DNA of 64,000 bases from Lachnospiraceae bacterium (GCA_017624235.1 JAGANL010000045.1:26682-90681); one strand, 5' to 3'; counted from the stretch's first letter, positions 45,263 to 54,362 are shown. Numbers and translations: made by a program. Notes: generated from the letters alone by a model not told the origin.

Positions 45263-46102
45263 ATGAACAAATTAGAACTCGCAAAGATGGCTAATGAAGT
45301 TCGTAAAGGTATCGTAACGGCTGTTCACAGTGCCAAAGCCGGACATCCGGGTGGATCCTTATCTGCAGCAGATATCTTTACCTATCTTTACTTTCAGGAG
45401 ATGAATATTGATCCGAAGAATCCGAAGGATCCGGACAGAGACCGTTTCGTATTATCCAAGGGACATACAGCGCCGGGACTTTATTCCGCACTGGCTCATC
45501 GCGGATATTTTCCGGTAGAGGATTTAAAGACTTTAAGAAAGCTCGGCTCCCATTTACAGGGACATCCGTGCATGCAGCACCTGCCGGGTATTGATATGTC
45601 CTCGGGTTCCCTGGGACAGGGACTTTCCGCTGCAGTAGGTATGGCACTGTCTGCGAAGATGGACGGAAAGGATTATCGTGTTTATTCCCTCTGCGGTGAC
45701 GGTGAGATTCAGGAAGGCCAGATCTGGGAGGCTGCTATGTTCGCGGGACACCGTAAGCTGGATAACTTGGTAGTCATTGTGGACAACAATGGACTGCAGA
45801 TCGACGGCAAGGTTGAGGATGTATGTTCCCCGTATCCGATTGATAAAAAATTTGAAGCCTTCAATTTCCATGTAATCAATACCGATGCACATGATTTTGA
45901 CGCATTGGAAAAAGCCTTCAACGAAGCAAGAGAGACAAAAGGAATGCCGACTGCCATTATCGCACACAGCATAAAAGGTAAGGGTGTATCCTTTATGGAG
46001 AATCAGGCATCCTGGCATGGAACCGCTCCGAATGATGAGCAGTATGCAACAGCCATGGCTGACCTTGAGAAAATCGGAGAAAGCTTAGGAGGTGCAAACT
46101 AA
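45263..46102 (+). CDS. Transketolase, N-terminal subunit
   Basis: 279 residues: the thiamine-diphosphate-binding half. SAKAGHPGGSLSAADIFTYL, LSKGHTAPGLYSAL, GSLGQGLSAAVGMALSAKM, the TPP motif GDGEIQEGQIWEAAMFAGHRKL...NLVVIVDNNGLQIDG and IKGKGVSFMENQASWHG are all typical of split transketolases. Works with the C-terminal subunit encoded next (stop/start overlap TAATG) to move C2 units between sugar phosphates, taking up the xylulose-5-P made by AraD. ATG 45263 follows a GGAGGAACGAAC site; the longer frame from 45218 has none. Confidence 0.93.
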   Translation: MNKLELAKMANEVRKGIVTAVHSAKAGHPGGSLSAADIFTYLYFQEMNIDPKNPKDPDRDRFVLSKGHTAPGLYSALAHRGYFPVEDLKTLRKLGSHLQGHPCMQHLPGIDMSSGSLGQGLSAAVGMALSAKMDGKDYRVYSLCGDGEIQEGQIWEAAMFAGHRKLDNLVVIVDNNGLQIDGKVEDVCSPYPIDKKFEAFNFHVINTDAHDFDALEKAFNEARETKGMPTAIIAHSIKGKGVSFMENQASWHGTAPNDEQYATAMADLEKIGESLGGAN

Positions 46103-47043
46103 TGGCAGATGTGAAAAAAATTGCAACCAGAGAAAGCTACGGTAATGCGCTGGCACAGTATGGAGCAGAATATCCGAATCTGGTAGTATTGGACGCTGAC
46201 CTTGCAGCAGCTACCAAGACCGGAATTTTCAAAAAGGCATTTCCGGAAAGACATATCGACTGTGGTATTGCAGAGTGTAACATGGTAGGTATTGCAGCAG
46301 GACTTGCTACGACAGGCAAGATTCCGTTCGTAAGCTCCTTTGCCATGTTTGCGGCAGGACGTGCCTTTGAGCAGGTACGTAACTCGGTAGGCTATCCGCA
46401 TCTGAACGTAAAAATCGGTGCAACTCATGCCGGAATTACAGTAGGTGAGGACGGTGCATCCCATCAGTGTAATGAAGATCTTGCCCTGATGAGAACGATT
46501 CCGGGTATGGTAGTTATGAACCCGGCAGACGATATTGAGGCAAAAGCGGCTGTAAAGGCAGCTCTGGATTATGTAGGACCGGTTTACATCCGTTTCGGAC
46601 GTGCTGCTGTTCCGGTAATCAATGACAATGCAGATTACAAATTTGAGATGGGCAAGGGCGTTCTTCTTCGTGAAGGAACCGATGTGACGATCATTGCGAC
46701 CGGTATCTGCGTATCTGCCAGCCTGGAAGCAGCTGAGATGCTTGCAGCAGACGGTATCAGTGCAGAGGTCATCAATATCCATACCATCAAGCCGTTAGAT
46801 GAGGAGCTTGTAGTAGCCTCCGCTAAAAAGACCGGTAAGGTCGTAACAGCAGAGGAGCATTCCGTAATCGGCGGACTGGGAAGCGCTGTATGCGATGCAC
46901 TTTGTGCAAAGGCTCCGACCCCGGTATGCAAGATCGGTATGTACGATGTATTTGGTGAGTCCGGCCCGGCTAATGCACTGGTTGAAAAATACGGACTGGA
47001 TGCAAAGGGAATTTACGAGAAAACGAAAGCATTCGTAAAATAG
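46102..47043 (+). CDS. Transketolase, C-terminal subunit
   Basis: 313 residues: pyrimidine-binding domain (LVVLDADLAAATKTGIFKK, HIDCGIAECNMVGIAAGLA with catalytic Glu, SSFAMFAAGRAFEQVRNS, KIGATHAGITVGEDGASHQ) and the C-terminal transketolase domain (VTIIATGICVSASLEAAEML, INIHTIKPLDEEL, AEEHSVIGGLGSAV). Forms a heterotetramer with the upstream subunit. Shares one base with the preceding stop. Confidence 0.94.
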   Translation: MADVKKIATRESYGNALAQYGAEYPNLVVLDADLAAATKTGIFKKAFPERHIDCGIAECNMVGIAAGLATTGKIPFVSSFAMFAAGRAFEQVRNSVGYPHLNVKIGATHAGITVGEDGASHQCNEDLALMRTIPGMVVMNPADDIEAKAAVKAALDYVGPVYIRFGRAAVPVINDNADYKFEMGKGVLLREGTDVTIIATGICVSASLEAAEMLAADGISAEVINIHTIKPLDEELVVASAKKTGKVVTAEEHSVIGGLGSAVCDALCAKAPTPVCKIGMYDVFGESGPANALVEKYGLDAKGIYEKTKAFVK

Positions 47044-47066
47044 TAAAGTATGATATTATTTCCATG

Positions 47067-47110
47067 TTTACTGCCGGGCATTTTTATGTTATATTGTGTC
47101 CGGCAGTAAA
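47067..47110 (+). promoter_or_regulatory. Perfect 11-bp inverted repeat directly before the rpe ribosome site
   Basis: TTTACTGCCGG (47067-47077) and CCGGCAGTAAA (47100-47110) are exact complements, and GGAGG begins at 47111. The 22-base loop contains a TATATTG that could be a -10 element. May be an operator or an RNA structure governing rpe. Confidence 0.6.
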
Positions 47111-47122
47111 GGAGGTATTATA

Positions 47123-47779
47123 ATGATATTGTCGCCATCGATACTTGCGGCAGATTTTGCCGTATTAGGACAGCAGATCAGAGAAGCGGATGAGGCGGGT
47201 GCACAGTACATTCATATTGATGTGATGGATGGTGTGTTTGTGCCTTCTATTTCGTTTGGCATGCCTGTCATTTCTACGATACGTAAGGTAACAGAAAAAG
47301 TATTTGATGTACATTTGATGATTGTGGAGCCGGAACGCTATCTGGAGGAATTTTCCGAATGCGGAGCTGATTCCATCACCTTCCATTTGGAGGCAACGGA
47401 GCATGTGGATGAGGTGATTGACCGGATTCACAGTCTGGGTTTGAAAGCAGGGCTTTCCATCAAGCCCGGTACTCCGGTTGAGGCTGTCGAACCATATCTG
47501 GAGAAGCTGGATATGATTCTGGTCATGACGGTAGAGCCTGGTTTTGGAGGGCAGAAATATATAGAAGCATCTACGGAGCGCATCCGTCAGGTACGACGCA
47601 TGATTACAGAGCGGGGGCTTTCGGTAGATGTGCAGGTGGACGGCGGCATTACAAAGGATAATATTCATGTGGTGCTGGAAGCCGGAGCCAATGTGATTGT
47701 GGCAGGAAGTGCGGTATTCAGAGGAAATATCACAGAGAATGTAAAGGAATTATTTGCAAAATCACAGCAGTGTGTATAA
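47123..47779 (+). CDS. rpe: Ribulose-phosphate 3-epimerase
   Basis: 218 residues, TIM barrel. LSPSILAADFAVLGQQI, the metal-binding HIDVMDGVFVPSISFG, DVHLMIVEP, AGLSIKPGTPVE, LVMTVEPGFGGQKYIEAS and QVDGGITKDNI are all conserved. Interconverts ribulose-5-P and xylulose-5-P, linking arabinose breakdown with the pentose phosphate pathway. GGAGG at 47111-47115 sets ATG 47123. Confidence 0.95.
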   Translation: MILSPSILAADFAVLGQQIREADEAGAQYIHIDVMDGVFVPSISFGMPVISTIRKVTEKVFDVHLMIVEPERYLEEFSECGADSITFHLEATEHVDEVIDRIHSLGLKAGLSIKPGTPVEAVEPYLEKLDMILVMTVEPGFGGQKYIEASTERIRQVRRMITERGLSVDVQVDGGITKDNIHVVLEAGANVIVAGSAVFRGNITENVKELFAKSQQCV

Positions 47780-47833
47780 AAACAGCATTTCGGGTAAAAA
47801 TAAAGCTATATCTATAAGCTGGAGGTATAGCAG

Positions 47834-48067
47834 ATGTGCGAAATGTATGTGCAGTTTCATCGAGTGGAGGATATTTTGGATTTTGTTTCGATGACATCCA
47901 GATATCCATATGCGATCGATTTATCCTGTGGACGTTTTGGAGTAGACGGCAAATCTCTGATGGGAGTTATGGCAATCGGGCTGGATAAACCGGTGAAAGT
48001 CCAGATTCAGTCAGAGGAGGCGGAAACTTTGGAGCGGGAGCTGGGACGTTATAGAGTTCTGACATGA
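47834..48067 (+). CDS. HPr-like protein lacking the phospho-histidine loop
   Basis: 77 residues. Residues 30-65 match the middle of HPr/Crh: IDLSCGRFGVDGKSLMGVM aligns with the strand and the regulatory Ser46 region (KSIMG), and AIGLDKPVKVQIQSEE with the next strand. The N-terminal segment, where HPr has His15 in GLHARPA, reads HRVEDILDFVSMTSR and has no such site. It is shorter than HPr (about 88). It cannot act as a standard phosphocarrier, but could be phosphorylated at the serine like Bacillus Crh; this is inference. Encoded right after rpe at the end of the pentose cluster. Confidence 0.75.
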   Translation: MCEMYVQFHRVEDILDFVSMTSRYPYAIDLSCGRFGVDGKSLMGVMAIGLDKPVKVQIQSEEAETLERELGRYRVLT

Positions 48068-48070
48068 GAA

Positions 48071-48116
48071 AAAGATCTTTTGGAGAAGCCAATCGGACTT
48101 TCCAGAAGATTTTTTT
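48071..48116 (+). terminator. Intrinsic terminator after the HPr-like gene
   Basis: AAAGATCTTTTGGA (48071-48084) pairs with TCCAGAAGATTTT (48101-48113), with wobble pairs, and a T tract follows. Confidence 0.7.
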
Positions 48117-48203
48117 ATGGAAAAAAATTGAAAAATGCCATATTATAGTTACATATGCAATGTCTCTTGAAAGGGATGTACGATAAGAAAGGGAGAAAAA
48201 ACG

Positions 48204-48755
48204 ATGTCTGAATTGGAAATACTGCATGCTATTCAAAATCTTCACACTGTATTTCTGGATCATCTTATGACGCTGGTATCCGCTCTTGGGGATCATGGAA
48301 TCCTGTGGGTAGCGATAGCGCTGCTTCTGCTTTTTAGCAAAAAAACGAGGCGCTGCGGTATTCTGATGGCAGTCAGTATGCTGATTTGTCTGATACTGGG
48401 TAACGGAATCCTGAAAAATACGATCTACCGTGCCAGGCCATGCTGGGTGGATGATACGGTGCAGATGCTGGTCAATATACCGACGGATTATTCCTTTCCG
48501 TCCGGACATACGATGCACGGATTTGCGGCAGCGACGGTCATCTGGCTTCATGACCGGAGAGCCGGTGCGGCTGCACTTGTACTGGCAGCTGTGATAGCAT
48601 TTTCGAGGCTGTATCTGTTTGTGCATTACCCGACCGACGTGCTGGCAGGCTTTTGCATCGGAACGCTGACAGCGATATTGGTGGTGAGGATAGATCGTAT
48701 TCTGAGAATGCGAAAGAATGGAAAATGTAAAGAACGTGGTTCCATGGAGCGGTAA
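48204..48755 (+). CDS. PAP2-family phosphatase (undecaprenyl-diphosphatase-like)
   Basis: 183 residues, about five membrane helices. The three acid-phosphatase motifs are present: KNTIYRARP (K-x6-RP), SFPSGHTMHGFA (PSGH) and SRLYLFVHYPTDVLAG (SR-x5-H-x3-D). The size and layout are like BcrC/YodM-type lipid phosphatases that recycle undecaprenyl diphosphate or hydrolyse phosphatidic derivatives; which substrate is unknown. Its ribosome site GGGAGAAAA precedes ATG 48204. Confidence 0.87.
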   Translation: MSELEILHAIQNLHTVFLDHLMTLVSALGDHGILWVAIALLLLFSKKTRRCGILMAVSMLICLILGNGILKNTIYRARPCWVDDTVQMLVNIPTDYSFPSGHTMHGFAAATVIWLHDRRAGAAALVLAAVIAFSRLYLFVHYPTDVLAGFCIGTLTAILVVRIDRILRMRKNGKCKERGSMER

Positions 48756-48807
48756 AGTCTGCTACAATGGAAAAGAAAATGAAAATCAGAAAAAGCGAGG
48801 AAAAACA

Positions 48808-50214
48808 ATGGGCGGATTTTTTGGAGTAGCATCAAAAGAGGATTGTGTCTTTGATCTGTTTTTTGGAATTGACTATCATTCCCATCTTGGAACCAGACGT
48901 GGTGGAATGAGCGTATATGGTGAGAACGGCTTTGACCGTGCTATCCATAATATTGAAAATGCTCCTTTCCGTACGAAATTTGATAAGGATATGCAGGAGA
49001 TGTCAGGCTGGCTGGGAATCGGTTGTATCTCTGACTATGAACCGCAGCCGCTTCTGGTGCGTTCCCATCATGGTACCTATGCCATTACGACGGTCAGCAA
49101 GATCAATAATATGGAAGAGCTTTCTAAAAAGCTGTTTGACAACGGACATTCTCATTTTCTGGAAATGAGCGGCGGGGATATCAATGCGACGGAAATGATT
49201 GCGGCACTGATCAATCAGAAGGGAAACCTCATCGAAGGCATGCAATATGCACTGGAGGAGGTGGAAGGTTCCGTTTCCATCCTGCTGATGAACCAGGCAG
49301 GCATTTATGCGGCACGTGATAAGTACGGGCGTACTCCCATCGTGGTAGGAAGAAAAGACGGAGCATACTGTGTTTCCTTTGAAAATTTTGCCTATAAGAA
49401 TCTGGGTTATACCGATTATAAAGAGCTGGGGCCGGGAGAAATTGACGTCATAACCGATAAGAGCTGCGTAACGCTGGTCAATCCCAATCAGGAGATGAAG
49501 ATATGCACCTTTTTATGGGTATATTACGGATATCCGTCCAGCTCCTATGAGGGCAGGAATGTAGAGAATATGCGCTATGCCTGCGGACGGAAGATGGCAC
49601 AGAGGGATAACGTAAAACCGGATATCGTAGCAGGCGTGCCGGATTCCGGTATTGCACATGCAGTCGGGTATGCCAATGAATCCGGGATTCCGTTTTCCAG
49701 ACCGTTTATCAAATATACACCGACCTGGCCGCGTTCCTTTATGCCGACGATTCAGAGCCAGCGTAACCTGATTGCAAAAATGAAGCTGCTTGCCGTAGAG
49801 GAACTGATCCGGGACAAGAGCCTGCTTCTGATTGATGATTCCATCGTAAGAGGCACACAGCTTCGGGAAACGACAGAATTTCTCTATCAAAGCGGAGCAA
49901 AAGAGGTGCATATCCGGCCGGCCTGTCCACCTCTTCTGTATGGCTGTAAATATCTGAATTTTTCACGTTCCTCGTCGGAGATGGATCTGATTACCCGTCG
50001 TGTCATCGACAGACTGGAGGATGGAAATGTGACAGACGAGGTGCTGCAGGAGTATGCTGATCCGGAATCTCCGAAGTATGAGCGCATGGTAGAGGAAATT
50101 CGAAAGGAACTGAATTTTACATCGCTGCGTTTCAATCGTCTGGATGACATGCTGGATGCAGTGGGAATTGACAAGTGTAAGCTCTGTACCTATTGCTGGG
50201 ACGGAAAAGAATAA
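48808..50214 (+). CDS. PurF-like amidophosphoribosyltransferase paralogue with degenerate glutaminase domain
   Basis: 468 residues. The C-terminal phosphoribosyltransferase half keeps the PRPP motif LLLIDDSIVRGTQ and VAGVPDSGIAHAVGYANESG, as in PurF. The N-terminal half has the Ntn/GATase layout but begins MGGFFGVASKEDC, whereas active PurF has the nucleophile as CGVFG; the HVRYST glutamine-binding segment is also altered (WLGIGCISDYEPQP). So glutamine hydrolysis is probably lost. The frame extends upstream to 48718, but the aligned N-terminus and GAGGAAAAAC fix 48808. Function may be ammonia-dependent, structural or different. It ends with a short Cys cluster (CKLCTYC). Confidence 0.8.
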   Translation: MGGFFGVASKEDCVFDLFFGIDYHSHLGTRRGGMSVYGENGFDRAIHNIENAPFRTKFDKDMQEMSGWLGIGCISDYEPQPLLVRSHHGTYAITTVSKINNMEELSKKLFDNGHSHFLEMSGGDINATEMIAALINQKGNLIEGMQYALEEVEGSVSILLMNQAGIYAARDKYGRTPIVVGRKDGAYCVSFENFAYKNLGYTDYKELGPGEIDVITDKSCVTLVNPNQEMKICTFLWVYYGYPSSSYEGRNVENMRYACGRKMAQRDNVKPDIVAGVPDSGIAHAVGYANESGIPFSRPFIKYTPTWPRSFMPTIQSQRNLIAKMKLLAVEELIRDKSLLLIDDSIVRGTQLRETTEFLYQSGAKEVHIRPACPPLLYGCKYLNFSRSSSEMDLITRRVIDRLEDGNVTDEVLQEYADPESPKYERMVEEIRKELNFTSLRFNRLDDMLDAVGIDKCKLCTYCWDGKE

Positions 50215-50254
50215 AAGAGGAAAGAATAAAAATAAGGGAAAGGAACTATCAGAA

Positions 50255-52228
50255 ATGAGCAAAGGAAAATATTACATTACAACTGCCATTGCATATACCT
50301 CCGGCAAGCCTCATATCGGCAACAGCTATGAGATTGTGCTGGCAGACAGTATTGCACGTTTTAAAAGAAAGGATGGCTATGACGTCTTTTTCCAGACCGG
50401 AACGGACGAGCATGGACAGAAGATTGAGCTGAAGGCAGAGGAAGCAGGCATTACTCCGAAGCAGTTCGTAGATAATGTATCGACAGAGATTAAGCGTCTG
50501 TGGGATCTGATGGATACCTCCTATGATAAGTTCATCCGTACTACAGATGACTATCATGAAAAGCAGGTACAGAAGATTTTTAAAAAGCTTTATGAACAGG
50601 GAGATATTTATAAAGGCTCCTATGAGGGACTTTACTGTACACCGTGCGAATCCTTCTGGACGGAATCTCAGCTGGTGGATGGTAAATGTCCGGACTGCGG
50701 CAGAGAAGTAAAGCCCGCCAAGGAAGAGGCATATTTCTTTAAAATGAGCAAATATGCAGATAAGCTGATCGAGCATATCAATACACATCCGGAATTTATC
50801 CAGCCGGTATCCCGTAAGAATGAGATGATGAACAACTTCCTCCTTCCGGGTCTGCAGGATCTGTGTGTATCCAGAACATCCTTTAAATGGGGTATTCCGG
50901 TGGATTTTGATGACAGACATGTCGTTTATGTATGGCTGGATGCACTGACCAACTATATTACCGGTATCGGTTATGACTGTGACGGAAACAGCAGTGAGCA
51001 GTACAAAAAGCTGTGGCCTGCTGATCTGCATCTGATTGGTAAGGATATTATCCGTTTCCATACGATTTACTGGCCCATCTTTTTGATGGCATTGGGTGAG
51101 CCGCTGCCGAAGCAGGTATTCGGACATCCGTGGCTTTTACAGGGCGACGGCAAGATGAGCAAGTCCAAGGGAAATGTAATCTATGCGGATGATCTGGTAG
51201 ATTTCTTTGGAGTGGATGCGGTTCGTTATTTTGTACTGCATGAAATGCCGTTTGAGAATGACGGTGTGATTTCCTGGGAGCTTTTAGTGGAACGTTTGAA
51301 CTCCGATCTTGCCAATACGCTGGGTAACCTGGTAAACCGTACGATTTCCATGAGCAATAAATACTTTGACGGAGTCGTAGCTGACAAAGGTGCGGCAGAG
51401 GCAGTGGATGAGGACTTAAAGGCAGTTGTGACAGGGGCTTATGATAAGGTATGTGCAAAGATGGATGAGCTGCGTGTGGCTGATTCCCTGACAGAGATTT
51501 TTGCCCTGTTCAAACGCTGCAATAAATATATCGATGAGACGGAGCCGTGGGTACTGGCGAAGGATGAGGCCAGGAAGGACCGTCTGGCAACCGTGCTTTA
51601 CAATCTGGTAGAGAGCATTGTGATTGGCTCTTCCTTATTAGAGCCGTTTATGCCTTCTACGGCAAAGAAGATTACAGAACAGTTAAATACACAGTTAAGA
51701 GGCTTCGAGGAGCTTAAGACCTTTGGTCTTTTTCCGTCCGGTACAAAGGTAACGGAGAAGCCGGAAATTCTTTTTGCCCGTCTGGATGTAAAAGAAGTTG
51801 TGGAAAAAGCAGAAGCGATGTTTGCAGAGAGAAAAGCGCAGGCAGAATCCGCAGCAGGTAAAGAGGAAGAAGCGGCAGATGTTATCGATATTCCGAAAAA
51901 GGATGAAATTACTTATGATGATTTTGCTAAAATGCAGTTTCAGGTCGGTGAGATCATTGCCTGTGAAGAGGTGCCCAAGTCCAAGAAGCTTTTATGCTCA
52001 AAGGTACGGATCGGCAGTGAGGTAAAGCAGATCGTATCCGGTATCAAGCAGCATTATTCGGCAGAAGAAATGGTAGGCAAGAAGGTCATGGTACTCGTGA
52101 ATTTGAAGCCGGCCAAGCTTGCAGGAGTCGTATCGGAGGGCATGCTTTTATGCGCTGAGGATGCGGACGGTAATCTGGCGCTTGTGACACCGGAGAAGGA
52201 GATGCCTGCCGGAGCGGAGATTTGCTGA
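50255..52228 (+). CDS. metG: Methionyl-tRNA synthetase with C-terminal tRNA-binding domain
   Basis: 657 residues. Class I signature HIGN in KPHIGNSYEIV, zinc knuckle CTPCESFWTESQLVDGKC...C, KMSKS in GKMSKSKGN, an anticodon-binding helical region, and a C-terminal OB-fold TRBP domain from about 550 (FQVGEIIACEEVPKSKKLLCSKV...GIKQHYSAEEMVGKKV...SEGMLLCAED). The frame runs back to 50144; the start is the ATG at 50255 (MSKGKYYITT) after AAGGGAAAGGAAC. No T-box leader was seen. Overlaps the next gene by one base. Confidence 0.96.
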   Translation: MSKGKYYITTAIAYTSGKPHIGNSYEIVLADSIARFKRKDGYDVFFQTGTDEHGQKIELKAEEAGITPKQFVDNVSTEIKRLWDLMDTSYDKFIRTTDDYHEKQVQKIFKKLYEQGDIYKGSYEGLYCTPCESFWTESQLVDGKCPDCGREVKPAKEEAYFFKMSKYADKLIEHINTHPEFIQPVSRKNEMMNNFLLPGLQDLCVSRTSFKWGIPVDFDDRHVVYVWLDALTNYITGIGYDCDGNSSEQYKKLWPADLHLIGKDIIRFHTIYWPIFLMALGEPLPKQVFGHPWLLQGDGKMSKSKGNVIYADDLVDFFGVDAVRYFVLHEMPFENDGVISWELLVERLNSDLANTLGNLVNRTISMSNKYFDGVVADKGAAEAVDEDLKAVVTGAYDKVCAKMDELRVADSLTEIFALFKRCNKYIDETEPWVLAKDEARKDRLATVLYNLVESIVIGSSLLEPFMPSTAKKITEQLNTQLRGFEELKTFGLFPSGTKVTEKPEILFARLDVKEVVEKAEAMFAERKAQAESAAGKEEEAADVIDIPKKDEITYDDFAKMQFQVGEIIACEEVPKSKKLLCSKVRIGSEVKQIVSGIKQHYSAEEMVGKKVMVLVNLKPAKLAGVVSEGMLLCAEDADGNLALVTPEKEMPAGAEIC

Positions 52229-53181
52229 TGGGTGAGATTAAGAGAGAAGAATTTTGGTACGATTCCAGAGATGAAGTGACCAAGATCCACGCAGTGCGGT
52301 GGCTGCCGGAGTGCAGCAGACCGACAGCCATCGTACAGCTGGTACATGGGATGACAGAGCATGTCCTGCGTTATACGGAGGTGGCAGAGTTTCTGGCTTC
52401 ACAGGGTATATTAGTCGTAGCCAATGATCATCTGGGACACGGTCAGTCCAGACGGGAGGATATGCCGTTTGGCTACTTCTGTAAAAGAGATCCGGCAACG
52501 GTGGCGGTACGGGATGTACACCGCCTGAAGAAGCTGACTCAGGAACGTTATCCCGGAGTGCCCTATATCATTCTGGGACACAGCATGGGTTCCTTTATAC
52601 TGCGGGATTATCTGAGCCGTTACGGAACAGGAATCGACGGTGCGGTGATTGTAGCCACCGGACATCAGTCACCTGTGACAGCCGCTTTTGCTTACTGGTT
52701 TGTGCGTATTCAGGCTTTGTTCCTGGGACAGACACATGTCGGAAAGCTGGTAGACCATATGGCATTTGGTCAATATAATAAGAGATGCGAGCCGCGCCGG
52801 ACAGATGCGGACTGGCTCAATTCCCAGCCGGAGGAAGCGGATCTGTTTTGTGCTGACCCGCTTTGCGGCAATACCTTTACCCTGAATGGCTTTATGACAT
52901 TATTTACTCTGGTCAGACGGGCCTGTGGAAAGGATGCGTTAAAAAAGGTACCGAAGGATCTGCCGGTTCTGTTTCTTGCGGGAAAGGAAGACCCGGTAGG
53001 AGATTACGGTACAGGTGTGGAAAAGGCATACCGCAGCTTTACGGAGAGCGGTATGACGGATGTAACGTGCAGGCTGTATGACGGTGCACGTCACGAAATT
53101 TTAAGAGAGGCTCAGAAGCAGGAGGTCTTTTCGGATATTCTGGCCTTTGTCCACAGAGTAGTGGAAAAGGAAAAGGCCTGA
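52228..53181 (+). CDS. Alpha/beta hydrolase, monoglyceride lipase/lysophospholipase type
   Basis: 317 residues. Nucleophile elbow GHSMGSFIL (Ser near 121), an oxyanion/HG region VQLVHGMTEH, LVVANDHLGHGQS with the conserved HxGHG, catalytic Asp in FLAGKEDPVGD and His in YDGARHEILRE. This is the Hydrolase_4 (lysophospholipase) pattern. Probably cleaves monoacylglycerol or lysophospholipids. TGATG stop/start coupling with metG puts it in the same transcript. Confidence 0.87.
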   Translation: MGEIKREEFWYDSRDEVTKIHAVRWLPECSRPTAIVQLVHGMTEHVLRYTEVAEFLASQGILVVANDHLGHGQSRREDMPFGYFCKRDPATVAVRDVHRLKKLTQERYPGVPYIILGHSMGSFILRDYLSRYGTGIDGAVIVATGHQSPVTAAFAYWFVRIQALFLGQTHVGKLVDHMAFGQYNKRCEPRRTDADWLNSQPEEADLFCADPLCGNTFTLNGFMTLFTLVRRACGKDALKKVPKDLPVLFLAGKEDPVGDYGTGVEKAYRSFTESGMTDVTCRLYDGARHEILREAQKQEVFSDILAFVHRVVEKEKA

Positions 53182-53247
53182 ATGTTTTTTTTTACAGGAA
53201 AAATGCGTATACTATACCGAAATCATCTGATAAAGGAGAAGGTATAT

Positions 53248-54243
53248 ATGAGAATCGCATTTTTCGGAACAAAACCCTATGACAGGATCTGGTTTGAACC
53301 GTTGGCCGGGGAATATGGATTTGATATTCATTTTATAGAGCTGCCGTGCAATGAGGATACGGTTTTTCTGGCCAAGGGACATGATGCAATCTGTATTTTT
53401 GTAAATGATTATGTAAATGCCGGCATGGTAGAAGAGCTGTATGGAATGAAGATCAAAGCCATACTTCTACGGAGTGCCGGCTTTAATCATGTAGATATCA
53501 AGGCGGCAGAAGGGAAGATACCGGTTTTGCGTGTCCCCAGCTATTCGCCGGAGGCCGTAGCAGAGTATGCCATGGCGATGCTGCTGACGGTGAACCGCTT
53601 TACGCATAAGGCGTATACGAGGACAAGGGATTTCAACATGAGCATTAACGGACTGATGGGGACGGATTTGCATCACAAGACAGCGGGAGTTCTGGGAACC
53701 GGTAAGATTGGACAGGCGATGATACAGATTTTGAAAGGATTTCAGATGCAGGTGCTGGCATATGACCCGTATCCCAATCCATCGCTGGAGGTGCAGTATG
53801 TGCCGCTGGAGGAACTGATGAGGAAATCAGATGTGATTACCCTGCACTGTCCGCTGACGCCTGATACAAAGCACATTATCAACAAGCGGACGATTGAATG
53901 GATGAAGGAAGGGGTCTATCTTGTCAATACCTCCCGCGGAGCTTTGATTCAAACCGAGGATTTGATTCAGGGTCTTTTAAACCGTAAGTTTGCAGGTGTC
54001 GGAATGGATGTCTATGAAGAGGAAGAGGGTATTTTTTATGAGGATAAGTCATCGGAACTGATGACGGATGAGAATCTGGCAAGGCTTACCACGTTCCCGA
54101 ATGTGCTTATCACCTCGCACATGGGCTTTTTTACGAGAGAAGCAATGCAGGCGATTGCGATTGAGACATTAGAAAACGCATATGCTGTGGAGAACGGAAT
54201 GCCTTTGCTAAATCGGGTGGGAATAGAGGCGTTGTCACAATAA
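53248..54243 (+). CDS. D-isomer-specific 2-hydroxyacid dehydrogenase (D-lactate dehydrogenase-like)
   Basis: 331 residues. N-terminal MRIAFFGTKPYDRIWFE, NAD-binding GVLGTGKIGQAMIQILKGF, catalytic Arg in LVNTSRGALI, Glu in GMDVYEEEEGIFYED and His in LITSHMGFFTREA. The sequence is like LdhA-type D-lactate dehydrogenases. Reduces pyruvate (or another 2-keto acid) with NADH during fermentation; substrate not proven. AAAGGAGAAGG precedes ATG 53248. Confidence 0.9.
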   Translation: MRIAFFGTKPYDRIWFEPLAGEYGFDIHFIELPCNEDTVFLAKGHDAICIFVNDYVNAGMVEELYGMKIKAILLRSAGFNHVDIKAAEGKIPVLRVPSYSPEAVAEYAMAMLLTVNRFTHKAYTRTRDFNMSINGLMGTDLHHKTAGVLGTGKIGQAMIQILKGFQMQVLAYDPYPNPSLEVQYVPLEELMRKSDVITLHCPLTPDTKHIINKRTIEWMKEGVYLVNTSRGALIQTEDLIQGLLNRKFAGVGMDVYEEEEGIFYEDKSSELMTDENLARLTTFPNVLITSHMGFFTREAMQAIAIETLENAYAVENGMPLLNRVGIEALSQ

Positions 54244-54299
54244 ATTTCCAGAGGATGGTAAAAAAGTACTACTGCTTTGTTAAAAATGCTGAAAATTCC

Positions 54300-54328
54300 T
54301 TGTCACATTAGGTAAAAGTGAGTATAAT
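54300..54328 (+). promoter_or_regulatory. Probable promoter of the acetyltransferase gene
   Basis: TTGTCA (54300-54305), 17-base spacer, TATAAT (54323-54328). Confidence 0.65.
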
Positions 54329-54362
54329 AGTGATAAAGTGGCATTTTTGAAGTAAAAGGCAG

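Noticed and set aside
46099-46782. 227-residue minus-strand frame opposite transketolase
   Set aside because: Mirror of a strongly conserved gene; no independent evidence.
50215-50254. T-box or other leader before metG
   Set aside because: Only 40 bases separate the genes and no T-box sequence or hairpin is present.
50249-51127. 292-residue minus-strand frame opposite metG
   Set aside because: Antisense shadow of metG, no family features.
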